Notes under the pieces: generated by a model
What the model was told of the DNA's origin: nothing
Databases searched by the model: none
The model's input: the letters and a program-made list of their open reading frames with translations, nothing else
In this document: positions 22,421-33,000 of the stretch, in pieces
How the letters are laid out: each line of letters opens with the position of its first letter
Position numbering within the stretch: position 1 is the stretch's first letter
Program-made: the position numbers and the translations under genes
Source: Lytechinus variegatus
Taxonomy: Eukaryota; Echinodermata; Echinoidea; Temnopleuroida; Toxopneustidae
Direction of reading: 5' to 3'
Length of the DNA: 64,000 nt
Assembly (NCBI RefSeq): GCF_018143015.1
Contig: NC_054758.1
Location: forward strand, 8,354,501 to 8,418,500

Positions 22421-22640
22421 GGTGTGTTGGCTCAGTTGGTAGAGCGTCCGTCTCACATCCAGGAGGTCGGGGGTTCAATCCCCAGCCGTGTCAGACCAAA
22501 AAAAACGTTTAAAGATGGGAGTTGCTTCTACCCTGTTTGGCGTTCAACGATTAAAGCGGCTGCAGGGCCCACGATCAATTGGGCTAAGCAAATTTTTGGA
22601 GTATTTCATTTCATATGTATTTCGAACAACAAAATATGGA
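22421..22640 (+). mobile_element. tRNA-headed SINE
   Basis: A box TGGCTCAGTTGG and B box GGTTCAATCCC mark a pol III promoter. GGTGTG and CAGACC could form the outer stem with one mismatch, but the T arm and anticodon arm pair poorly, so it is not a functional tRNA. It is followed by AAAGATGGGAGTTGCTTC and TGGCGTTCAACGATTAAAG, which resemble the conserved body of SINEs common in marine invertebrates as I recall them. Confidence 0.6.
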
Positions 22641-23821
22641 TTTGGTTCATTTATTTTTTCAAATAACAACAAGTATTTTTATGGTATTAAGAAGGTTTTT
22701 TTTGTCAACAACTTCAATTCATAAATGTCATATACAAAATGAAATACATCCATAAAAATATATCTTTACAAATATATGGATACATTGAAAACTCATATAA
22801 TTTACACTTTACATTTACTTTTTTTTCTTTAGTGTTGAAAAAAAACCTAATAAAACTCAACGCACTCATTTTTTTCTAGTGTCCAACAATCACAACACAA
22901 CAGATTTTCCATATGCACAAAATCAATCATTATCACAATCTAGTCGAATTGAAGCCATTAACAAGGATTTTCATACCCCCCCCCACAGACACCTAGGCCT
23001 CATTCCTCAAATATTTCATATCTTATAACAACATCAGTGTCGGCCCTGAACCCTACCTACCCCCCCCCCCCATTTGTTTTTTATACTTAGGAATTTGAAA
23101 ATAGCCAAGAAGCAAGAAAAAAAAGGAGGCGGAAGCAAAACAAAACAATACAAATGGATACATGTTTATATCGATTCACAACATCTCATTTTTGTAAAAG
23201 CATCTTTGGGGTGTTAACTCATGGTTATCGTTGCAGTTCTATACGTAAGTACTCTAAATATTTCATTTTAAAAATAATGAACTAGATTTTCTGTATTCTG
23301 ACGTCCGCTTTTAGTGAGGCCATATGGTTTAACTCCGTGTTAAATTATGAGAAGACAACAACTTCAAAATTGCGCTCACATAATACTAGCCATACACCTT
23401 TGCTTGGTTTTCCTCAGTGGTTTGATCATGAAGAGTCCTGTTTCCGTAATTACTCACAGCCCTTTCATACGGTAAAAAATTGTATTTTCAATGATTCCAG
23501 TAAAATATAATGCTAAATAATGACGAATATTTAGCACATGGGAAACCAAACTAGGACATGATTAGAATCACGAACGCTGATCATAGTCACGATTACAATA
23601 GCAGTCATAATTACAATGATGATTCAAGATTGACGTATGAAAAGACCCGTTTTCAGTTATGGATGATGTTTCGAGAGTCAATAAAGCTGTCAAATCGAAA
23701 TTGTACTGTTTAAGATCACAACCTTAAATCCTGGTTGTTTTATTTACTCTCTCTCTCGATTTGTCCTCAATGTTTCTTGAGGGAGTTATATTTACAATAG
23801 TATTTCGTTTAAACATCCTAC
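22641..23821. other. Intergenic or intron of the minus-strand exon, no further exon found
   Basis: AT-rich, with C runs near 22977 and 23060. A weak inverted pair, CCTTTCATACGGT (about 23462) and ACGTATGAAAAGACC (about 23635), may bound an old MITE. I searched for lectin or SRCR exons on the minus strand and saw none. Confidence 0.4.
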
Positions 23822-23927
23822 CTTGCCATGCCATCAGAAAGAGAATCGATAGAATGATCCACTGTGACGTAGAAATTGGAGTAAGAGGTGACTTCCTAAG
23901 ACCACACGTTGTGTATAAATCCCCCAT
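23822..23927 (-). CDS. Signal-peptide first exon, orphan copy
   Basis: ATG at 23927, 106 bases, phase-1 donor AAGGTAGG. The peptide starts MGDLYTTCGLRKSPLTPIST and ends in a hydrophobic WIILSILFLMAWQG, a typical secretion signal. Length, phase, sequence and upstream region match the plus-strand exon at 40931-41036. No downstream exon was found on this strand between here and the THAP-DDE gene, so it is probably a stranded duplicate of a receptor-gene first exon, possibly separated by inversion from the SRCR exons that start 3.1 kb away on the other strand. Confidence 0.62.
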
Positions 23928-24112
23928 AATTCCTAAGTGTCAATCGTAGCACCGTCTGAATATCCAAATCCACTACACGCTGCTATTTTATCCTCATCGT
24001 GTTTTAAAAGCTCCCATAGTTCGGCTCGGCAAATCCATTCAAATAGTAATACAACTTTCCAAAAGTATTGGTTAATTACTGGTTTGCAAACCTGTAAAGT
24101 ATTTTCCCGACG
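23928..24112 (-). promoter_or_regulatory. Conserved upstream region of the signal-peptide exon, copy 1
   Basis: Read on the minus strand, it matches 40745-40930 over its whole length, including CAAACCAGTAATT, CTATGGGAGCTTTT, AAAATAGCAGCGTGTAGTGG and TACGATTGACACTTAGGAAT. Conservation of non-coding bases next to the ATG suggests a promoter plus 5' UTR. Which bases matter cannot be told from two copies. Confidence 0.5.
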
Positions 24113-24123
24113 GGAACTGTGTG

Positions 24124-24130
<7 letters not shown>

Positions 24131-24168
<38 letters not shown>
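24131..24168. repeat. (AT)n microsatellite
   Basis: Uninterrupted alternating TA of about 36 bases immediately upstream of the conserved promoter copy. Confidence 0.9.
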
Positions 24169-24173
<5 letters not shown>

Positions 24174-24301
24174 GTAAAGCTATACATGACGGCTTGTCAT
24201 TGTTCAAAACCCACCTTCACCCGACAAAGGTAATTGGTATAGTGTCGAAAATCTGTCTTTCTGACGGTCAATCGGATCTCGGTCGGCCTAGCCACTAGCC
24301 C

Positions 24302-24373
24302 GTCTCTGTGGTCTAGTGGTTAAGGCACCGGCGTTCAAAGCTGGGGGCCCGGGTTCGATTCCCGGCAGAGACA
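24302..24373 (+). tRNA. tRNA-like gene, anticodon TCA (would read UGA)
   Basis: A complete 72-nt cloverleaf: acceptor GTCTCTG/CAGAGAC (7 of 7), D stem GTCT/AGGC, anticodon stem CCGGC/GCTGG (one G-T), loop GTTCAAA, variable loop GGGC, T stem CCGGG/CCCGG, discriminator A, then a T6 pol III terminator. With T at position 33 the anticodon is TCA. The body (TGGTCTAGTGGTTA..CCCGGGTTCGATTCCCGG) resembles tRNA-Glu or tRNA-Asp; there is no long variable arm, so it is not tRNA-Sec. It may be a tRNA pseudogene or SINE head with unusually good folding, or an opal suppressor. Confidence 0.7.
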
Positions 24374-24469
24374 TTTTTTCGGCATAACCAATTTTTCCAA
24401 AGGGTAGATAGCTCTGGGGAACCTTGATTTAAAGCTACGTCTACCATTGTTCTCTTCATCCATTTCTTT

Positions 24470-24473
<4 letters not shown>

Positions 24474-24508
<35 letters not shown>
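24474..24508. repeat. (TA)n microsatellite
   Basis: About 34 bases of alternating TA at the truncated left end of the Tc1-like element that follows. Confidence 0.9.
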
Positions 24509-24509
<1 letters not shown>

Positions 24510-24513
<4 letters not shown>

Positions 24514-25855
24514 TATCTCAAACGTATAAGTTTCAAATGATGATGTCTATATTTTGATGTTAAAAGATGCTCTGTCTTATCTTTCAAATGCCATTTAGTA
24601 AATTCAGTTCGTTCATGCTTGAGCGAACACGAAACGTTTTTTTTGTCAGGGGTTGAAAAAAGGCTTTCGCCAAATGGGACAAAATATTGATAATCAGACT
24701 TCATGCTAATAGATTATTTTTCATGTTCTGTTGGAAGTAAATCTGAATCAAATCATCAAACCTCCTTTTAATCTTTTCATTATCTTTTCCAAAATTTTAG
24801 AAATATATTCCTTTTGAAATCTATTCATTTACTTGAATTGTTCTCTTCTTGTTTTTTCAAATATGGTATCTTTCAGCGGTGATTTTTTTTCAAAAGCTAA
24901 AGGAAATTGACCCAAGTAAGTTAGTTAGTTAATCAAATATCTGTATTATGTGCTGCAAAGGCTATGGTGCCTTTTAGTTTGAAAGACATGAATCCTGTTA
25001 GAATTAACATTGTCCTGTCAAGAACACAATTTAGCTTGTTCAATGAATTAATGTCCCCTTGACAATAGGGTTCATGACTTTCAAAGGCACCATAAACTTT
25101 GTTGCACATGATAAAAGGATATTTTACAAGCTTTCCTCATGAAAAATGGAAATATCCTTGGTTAGGTCATGGATCTATATATATTTTTTTCTTACTTATC
25201 GAAGAATATTCAATGCTAAAAGATAGCATATTTACATGAAACAAGGTTGTTTGTGAACCACGGATCTCATCTGATTACGCGATGATTAAAATATGAAATA
25301 TGATTTTTTTTTACCCCAAGGTAACCTTTGACCCCATCATCTTAATGGATACACATGTCGTATCACCCAATGTTCATATTTATTACGTATGAACATAATT
25401 GGTGGAAAAATAAAGAAATAAGAGCAAGTTGAACAAAAAAAATTAAAAAGGACGGAGATGGCCACATATCATTTTACATTTTGACCCCTAGATGACTTTC
25501 GACCTCATCATCCCTTGAGCACATTTGTGGTATTACTCAATGATCATATTCACCAAGTATGAATATAGCTGATGCAGAAATTTGGAAATGGGGACAAGTA
25601 AAATAAAAACTAGAAATAAATGTGAGGTTTAATATTTTCTAATTTGATGCCATTTGGCGCAAGCATTTTGTTTGAACCCTTGACAAAAACGTTTCTTGTT
25701 CGTCCAAGCATGAATAAAACTAATTTTAAAAATTGCATTTGAAAGATAAGACTTAAGAGCATCTATTAACATCAATATATAGACATCTAATATTTGAAAC
25801 AAAATTTTGAAAGACTTTTCAAAACTGTCCTATTTTTGTTTTGATACGCACTGTA
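24510..25855. mobile_element. Tc1/mariner-like element A, left end lost
   Basis: Long inverted arms: ATGCTTGAGCGAACACG with AGGCTTTCGCCAAATGG on the left mirror GGCGCAAGC and TTGTTCGTCCAAGCATG on the right. The right end is ATACGCACTGTA next to TA. The left terminus is replaced by the TA microsatellite. It is the same family as the complete copy at 58016-59413. Non-coding. Confidence 0.68.
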
Positions 25856-25858
25856 TAT

Positions 25859-26610
25859 TACAGTGCGTAACAAATAAAAATTTACACTAAGAACAAATCT
25901 TGTAAAATGTTGCATTTGTAATATTTTGAACATTTTTCCACATTTTAACATTGGTAGAGATCCATTTAAGCAAATGACGATATAGCTGTGTAAAAATATT
26001 TCCGCTTGAATGAGCACCACTTACTTTTGAAATATATTGACAAATGCTTTGCGCAGAACTTTGAAGTAGTTATATGCAAATGAAACTAGACGTTAATCAT
26101 GAAAAACGCGTTAGATTTAGCTTTTAAAATTGATTTAAAGGCACCTTTTACCCTTTTTAACATGTTAATCTGTCCAAAACACTTCGAAAAAGTGCATTGC
26201 GCCCCACCCCTCTCCCCCACACACCCGAGCCCATCGTGACGACATTTGCTTTACACTGAGCTCTGATCTACATAAAACGGCTTAGGCTTCACTTTCATTT
26301 TTTTTAATCATTGTAAAGCCTGGGAAAACTGTGGAGAAATAAGTATTAGTGAAAAAGGAAATGTAAACTCACTTTAGATGATGAATACCTAGTGAAAGAA
26401 ATGCTGGAGATGTCTGATATAAATTTTTGTTCAGATTCAGTTATGTCCTCAGATCCAGCTGGCACAAAAAGGTAAAAGTTGTGCTTACTTTCAAGTTGGG
26501 TGGCAAAATTTTAACAAAATGCTTCAATGTATCCGTTTTATTTCAATTGACCAAAAGTGCAAGGGAAATGTATGAGAAATGTTTTGCAGGGTAAGTTTAA
26601 TTTCGCCCTT
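25859..26610. mobile_element. Tc1/mariner-like element B, truncated
   Basis: Starts TACAGTGCGTAACAAAT right beside the end of element A and is homologous, in reverse orientation, to most of 30843-31831 (shared GCATTGCGCCC, GTGAGCACCACTTACTTTTG). The far end is missing about 230 bp. Non-coding. Confidence 0.65.
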
Positions 26611-27045
26611 ATATCGTCGGCTAGTACCAAAGGGCCTAAACCAAATTTTGCGGTGATTTGAATTATTTGTGTCATCGTATACGTCTTTACATACTTATTT
26701 TAAAATAATGTCCATAATTTGTAAAAATTCGTTAAAATTAAAAAGATCATTATAAATTCCATAACGCCCGTAACAAGTATCCCGATTTTTCCGTCTGCCA
26801 AAGGGGCTTTGAATAGGATGATATTGAACACAAACATGACAAAGGTATTAACTTACACAATGCATTACAACATACCTTTTGGCATCATATTCAACGCGCC
26901 TCATTCATATTTCTTCAGGTCAAAAAGTCACTATTGGATGCGCACACTGTTTAAAGGCCTTTTTTACGAAGACACCAGTTGGTGTCTCATGCCAGAAGGG
27001 CACAATTTAAATAACGCATGCATATTTTTCACGTTGTGTATATAG

Positions 27046-30000
27046 CTCCATCTATTGTGGAAACAATAGCTGGCTTTCCTGAATATGGTCGGATAGAAGT
27101 AACAATGACTGATTACTGATTTCGAGGAACCATCTGCAATGACACGATGACTCAGGCTGTGGCCGACGTGGTCTGCCGGGACGCAGGTTTTTCACGAGGA
27201 GCGCGAAGGTTCTTTACAATCGGAGAAGGGCAGACAAGATACATATATGCAGTGGCGTAGCTAGGATTTTTTTCCCGGGGGGGCACTGGGGGGTCCTTGT
27301 TTTTTCAGGGGGGGCACCGGCCATTTTTCCGGTGTGTATGTGTCCACAACGGCGGATCCGACTTTCGCCAATAGGGGACGGGGCCCGAAATTATATCTTC
27401 ACCTATATCAGTCACTTATTAGTTTTATTCTTATAAAACAACATAAACATAAAATAATCTCATAAGCCTTATAAAAAGTGCGAGCGCGAAGCGCGAGCGA
27501 TTTTTTTTTACTTTAATGTATTTTTTTCCTGAAATTTAATTTTCTGGGCACTGTTATGTGTGATCCTGAACAAGATTCGTTTGTACCCCCAAGCGCGAAC
27601 AGAAATATTTATCAACTGTTCTAGCATTATCGAAAAGGGACCTGTTAAGGACTGCTTACAGTTTCCCACGAAGACGGTATATATTTCAATAATGCGAGCG
27701 CGAAGCGCGAGCAAATTTTTTGACATTCCGACCTTAAAAAAAATGGTCATTCTAAGCACTTTTTGTATTATTCAATGTTATAGGTATGTAACTAAACAAT
27801 TGATGCGAGCGCGAAGCGCGAGAGGAAGAAAATTTAGATTTTAGACCTAAAAGCGGGACACTCTATTCATATTTTGTAAGTCATAAATATGATACAGTCA
27901 ATTGGGTATCATTGTCATTTTTTTCAAGCAATCTGCTTATGATGACAATCCTTCTCCTGCAAATTGTGAACATCATATAGTTAATCATTTTTGTCTGGAA
28001 TTATCTTTTTAGTAATCTTTATTTACAATTTATGCCAAAAATGCTAACATATTATGTTTATTATGTTATGAAAAATGTATTATACAAATGTTATGGATGC
28101 AGAAGAAAACAATAAATCAAATCAAATTAATAATGCGACCGTGAAGCGTGAGCAGACAATTATTGATATTCTGATGTAAAACTGGATAATTTAAGTACAT
28201 TTTAAATAAAGAACATGCACGCTATCGCGCATGTTAAATATTTAGACCTAAAATCTGGGCATTCTGAATACATTTGTTTAATGGAACATTATGGAATACA
28301 CGTAGACAATATGAACTTGGCAAACCAAACAATGTGACCACGCAGCGTGAGCTTAAAATGCTGATATGTAGACCATAAAACGGACATTTTACAGAGCACT
28401 TAAATTTGTAAATGAAAAAAAATAAATAATGAAAGCTTGATGTCCGAGCTAAAATATGTTTTGCATATTGACTTCAAAACTTGCTCCACATCAGCCTATT
28501 GAGCAAGATATGAATCCCATCGAACAGGCAATTGTGGCGCGAAGCGCCAGCAAAAATTTATATAGTAATGAAAAGATGAAAACATGAAAAGATTTATTTT
28601 TAATTGCAAGTCTTCCCCTCACATTATTTCATTCAGTCGTCTTCCTCCTCTTATTTTCCTCTTCTTTTTTCTTCTGTCTTTCTTCTTCTTTTCCTTTTTC
28701 TTTCTCCTTTTTTTTTTTTTTTGCTCTGCCAATTTTTTCTGGGGGGGGCACGCCAAATCTCAGGGGGGGGGGCATGTGCCCCCAGGCCCCCCGTAGCTAC
28801 GCCACTGCATATATGAAAACGTACACTGCACTGGAGATGAAGCCAGCTTTGCCGATTGCAGGAGCCAGCTAGTCTCAGTTCAAGACTCGAACTGCAATCA
28901 CGATCAAGACATGGGAGTTGAATGTTTTGGTAAGCCTGTTTGTTACTTCGAAACCCGGGCAGAGATATAATAAAAATATCTGAAACAATTTTCCTGTTTT
29001 TGCGACACAGCTATTATGTCGCCTTTATACCGTAGTGTCTTGTTAAAACGAGGTAACTCATTTCAACGAGATAAAAAATAGTTTTATCTTTTCCTTTCCG
29101 AAGCTCCAAACAAATAATTGCATAATCTGCACAAATATCTTCTTTTGTTCATTTATTTAACTTTTTTTTATTTATTTATTTTGTAAAATTATTTTTGAAG
29201 GGGAGCGATCGGGATTGTTGAAATGTACGAGAGCATACTGAAATAGGCAAAGAAGTAAATCGACATAAAAACAATAGATTAAACCAAAAATTGTCTATAG
29301 TGTTAACTTTTTGTGGACTTTTATGAAAGCATGTATTACGTTTGTGTGTGTATGTATTTAAGGAGAATGTACAGACACATTAAGTATTGTATTTTGACCG
29401 TCATGATGTCATTTATCATTAAAAACAAGGGTGCATGGAAATGTTTGTTTGGGGTTACATACACTAACAAATATTATAATCATCAATCCAAACTCATTTT
29501 CGGACAGTGAAAAAGTGTGGTAACCGGTGACGCATTCTACTATCCCACACAAATGTAATTTATTGGTCGATCGGAATCATGAGTTTTCTAAATGAGACGG
29601 TTTGAAATGAGATGAGGAATCGATTTGGACCGGGGACGCCCCCGCTCGACAAATAAAATGTTAGAAAAATGTTACCAGAAGCCGGTCATTACGTATCCCT
29701 GTCAAACATAATTACACGCATCCACCAACGTTCCCACATCCTTACGCCCACCCACACACAATTTCGAGGAGTGATCTATTTAATACGTCCCCATGTTTTG
29801 CGACATCTGAATGGATGAAGTTTGGAAGATAACACTGGTGTCACTAGTTTATCACTGACAATTGCCCTTGTCATGTATACTTGATTTCATTTCGTTTATG
29901 ATACAATTTGACTTGTTTGTGTGCGTAGCTTTAATAATAACATGGCTGCATAAACACGAACAAATCACTAGTGCTGTCAGTTGACAGTGTATAGTATTTT

Positions 30001-33000
30001 CATTTTCTTTGAAGATGGAAAAAAGAAAAAAGGGTCAACACAAAAAAGTTATTAATTTAGCCCAACACCATGCTCAGTGTTTGTACATCGATACATAGGC
30101 TGCAGTCACACTGACATTTTCCGATTCAAAACCGATTGTTCGTGTGTCATTAAAAATAACGCAGTCGATTAGGTTGGGCAGGGTTCGATTTCACCGTTGT
30201 GACTGTCGTATTTCTCTGTGATTTTTTTTTCATCTACAGCAAATGACATCGATCTGATTTACCTACTGAGTGGGGCAGGGTCGTATGAGGGCGCTGTTCT
30301 TTATCGAGAACGGGATCGACGGGCGTTACTTTGTGACGATACTTGGACCAACCGAGAAGCAAGTGCAGTGTGTCGCATGATCGGATATGAAAGTGGAACT
30401 GCCGTCAGAGTGATCGGTATGATACCAGATACTTTCGATGACGTCTTCCAGTGGGACTTCGTGTGTGCTGGCGATGAGGAACGACTGGAAGATTGTACGG
30501 TGACCAAGAGAGAGAACCCTACAACATGTGCTCCTGGAAGCATTGCTCAGGTCAGATGCGGCCCAAATGTGGGTAAGTAATGTCATTGTAGTTACCATCG
30601 TCTTTATTTGGGGGGGGAGTACCTTTTATTTTGTAAATAAAAATATGCTAAAACGTCTAGGTGTTGTGACTCAGTGGAATTTGAACCACAAGGTTTATCT
30701 ACATTTGCCACTCTCGACCCAGGTGTAGAAATTGGGTACCCGGTAGGAAGGAATTCCTTAAATGCTCAAAGCGGCCGATCAGGGTATCCGTGATAAAGAG
30801 GTAATAGTATGCAGGGCTTAGAAACATTTGTATTTAGCGCTATACAGTGCGTATCAAAAGAAAGTTTACACTTTTAAAAAGCCCTGGGAATTAAAAATAT
30901 ACAACATGTGGGTAATTTTTTCACATATAATCTTGGGTTTGGGTCTCATCTATCCAATGAAAATAAAAGTTTTGTCAGAATGTTACAATTGAGTGAGCGC
31001 TGTCCATTTCTGTAAAGCTCGCAGAAATCTGTTTGCGCAGAAATTCTCGTTTTCACGCTGCAGGGCGGGGAAAGGGCGAAATCAAACTTATCCTGCAAAA
31101 GATTTATCACACATTTCCCTTGCACTTTTAGTTTATTGAACTAAAACGGATACATTCAACCATTTTTTAACCATTTTGCCACCCAAATTGAAATTTCAAC
31201 ACTTATTAAGCACAACCTTTACCTTATTTGTGCCAGCTGGATCTGAGGGCATAACTGAATCTGAACAAAAGTTTATTTCAGACATCCCCTGCCTTTTTTC
31301 AGTTAATTTTTATTACTGAAAGTGGGTTTACATTTCAGTTTTCATTTAATACTTGTTTCTACAAACTTTTCCCAAGCTTAGCAATGATTAACAAAATGTA
31401 AATCAAGCTTAAGCCATTCCATGTAAATCACAGCTTAGTGTGAAGCAAATATCGTCACGATGGCCTCGGTGTGTGGGGGAGTGGATAGGGCGCAATGCAC
31501 CCTTCGAAGTGTTTCGGGCAAGGAAACAAGTCAGACAAGCTCAAAGATATCTTCAAATCAATTTCACTAGATAAATTCCACGTGTTCTTTATGATCAAGG
31601 TCTACTTTTATTCGCATAACTATTTCAAAGTTCTACGCAAATAATTTTTCACTAACTTTTCAAAAGTAAGTGGTGCTCACTCAAGCGGAAATATTTTTCG
31701 ACAGTTATATCGTCATTTGCTTTAATGGACATGTACCAATGCTAAAATGTGGAAAAAATCTTCAGGATATTACAAATGCATAATCTTACAGGATTTTCTC
31801 AAAGTGTAAACTTTTTTTAATTCTCACTGTATAAATGTTGCATGCTATTATTAATATCATTATTATTCTAAAACACTAATCTAGTGCGTTATCACCTACT
31901 CAACCGCCTTTCACCTATTATAGATTGAGCTCCCCTCCCCTTCAAAAACGTTCCACAGCCCCTGATATGTATGGATGTCTTTCCTTCTATTACGCGTGTT
32001 GTTGTGAAGGCATTATTCAGGATTTTCGCAATTACAACAGAGATAGATTCAGGAACACAATGAATGTACTGGAAATGCCTGTTAAATGACAATGAATTGT
32101 TGGAAGGTCTTTGTCGAGAATTGGTGAACTAGAAGTTTCGTCCCTAAGATTTGGAGCAGACGAAAATTTAAAAATTTGTCGTTTGTCCTGAATCCAAGAC
32201 AAAACTGCTGTCTCCATTTACATTTTTTTTAAACAAACACTTCTTTGTTGACACAAGGAGCATTTAAGAATGCAATTTCTTTGTTATTGAACATGTTTTG
32301 CGTCTTGGTGCGCAAACTCCCTTTCACTCTGTGTTGCTGTGAAGCTAAACTGCCGATTCGTCTACTGCCAACTCGTGCATTCATCACATGGTCTACCTTC
32401 ATTAGTCTAATGCCATTACGTCCATGAACATTTTATCCAAGAACCATTTTGTCCAATAATCACTTCGTCTAATCACCAGTTCGTCTTCGACCATTTCGTC
32501 TAATAACCAGTTGGTCGAATACCCGTTTTTTCATTAATTTCACCCGATCAACACTTATCCAATTACTGACCAAATGGTTTATGAACTACATGGCCATTGG
32601 ATCAAGTGGTTATTAGTCGAAATTGTGAGTTGTCGAAATGGCTATTAGACCATGTGGATAGTGGACGAATCGATTATAGACCAAATGATAGTAGACGAGT
32701 TGGTAATTGGACGAATTGGCATTAGACCCATTGGAAATAAACCGCTGTGAACGCAATGATTCTCTATTTCTTTAAAACCAAGATGGAAACCTTCGGATAA
32801 CCGGAAGTGACTATACTGAACAAGGACGGGTAGAGGTCTATCAAGATGGACAGTGGGTCCATGTCTGGCTGCTTCCGACCGCCAACAAAGATAAACGTTT
32901 CTATGACAGACTTTGCATTATCCTGGGATATGAAGAGTCGGTTTACCAATACTTTGGACTTGGACAGATGCCTTTTGAAGCAGGATCCGGTACCTTGGGA

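Larger units (their letters stand above)
27046..28929 (+). pseudogene. SRCR exon 1, split by hAT and carrying TGA
   Basis: Acceptor TATATAG, donor TTTTGGTAAGC. The flanks read PSIVETIAGFPEYGRIEV, then RGTICNDTMTQAVADVVCRD and FFTIGEGQTRYIY before the insertion and ENVHCTGDEASFADC and NHDQDMGVECF after it. Six SRCR cysteines are in the expected order (group A pattern). Removing the hAT element and one copy of its 8-bp duplication would leave the frame open across the junction. Separately, the position where SRCR domains normally have Trp (DYWF) is TGA here. Both changes point to recent loss of function or to a disrupted allele. Confidence 0.82.

Noticed and set aside
22421-22498. Functional tRNA gene
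   Set aside because: A and B boxes are present, but anticodon and T stems pair poorly and the distance from T stem to end is too long; a SINE body follows.
28584-28816. Two 70-residue Phe-rich frames
   Set aside because: They lie inside the hAT element over a TTC/T-rich tract and G runs; low complexity.
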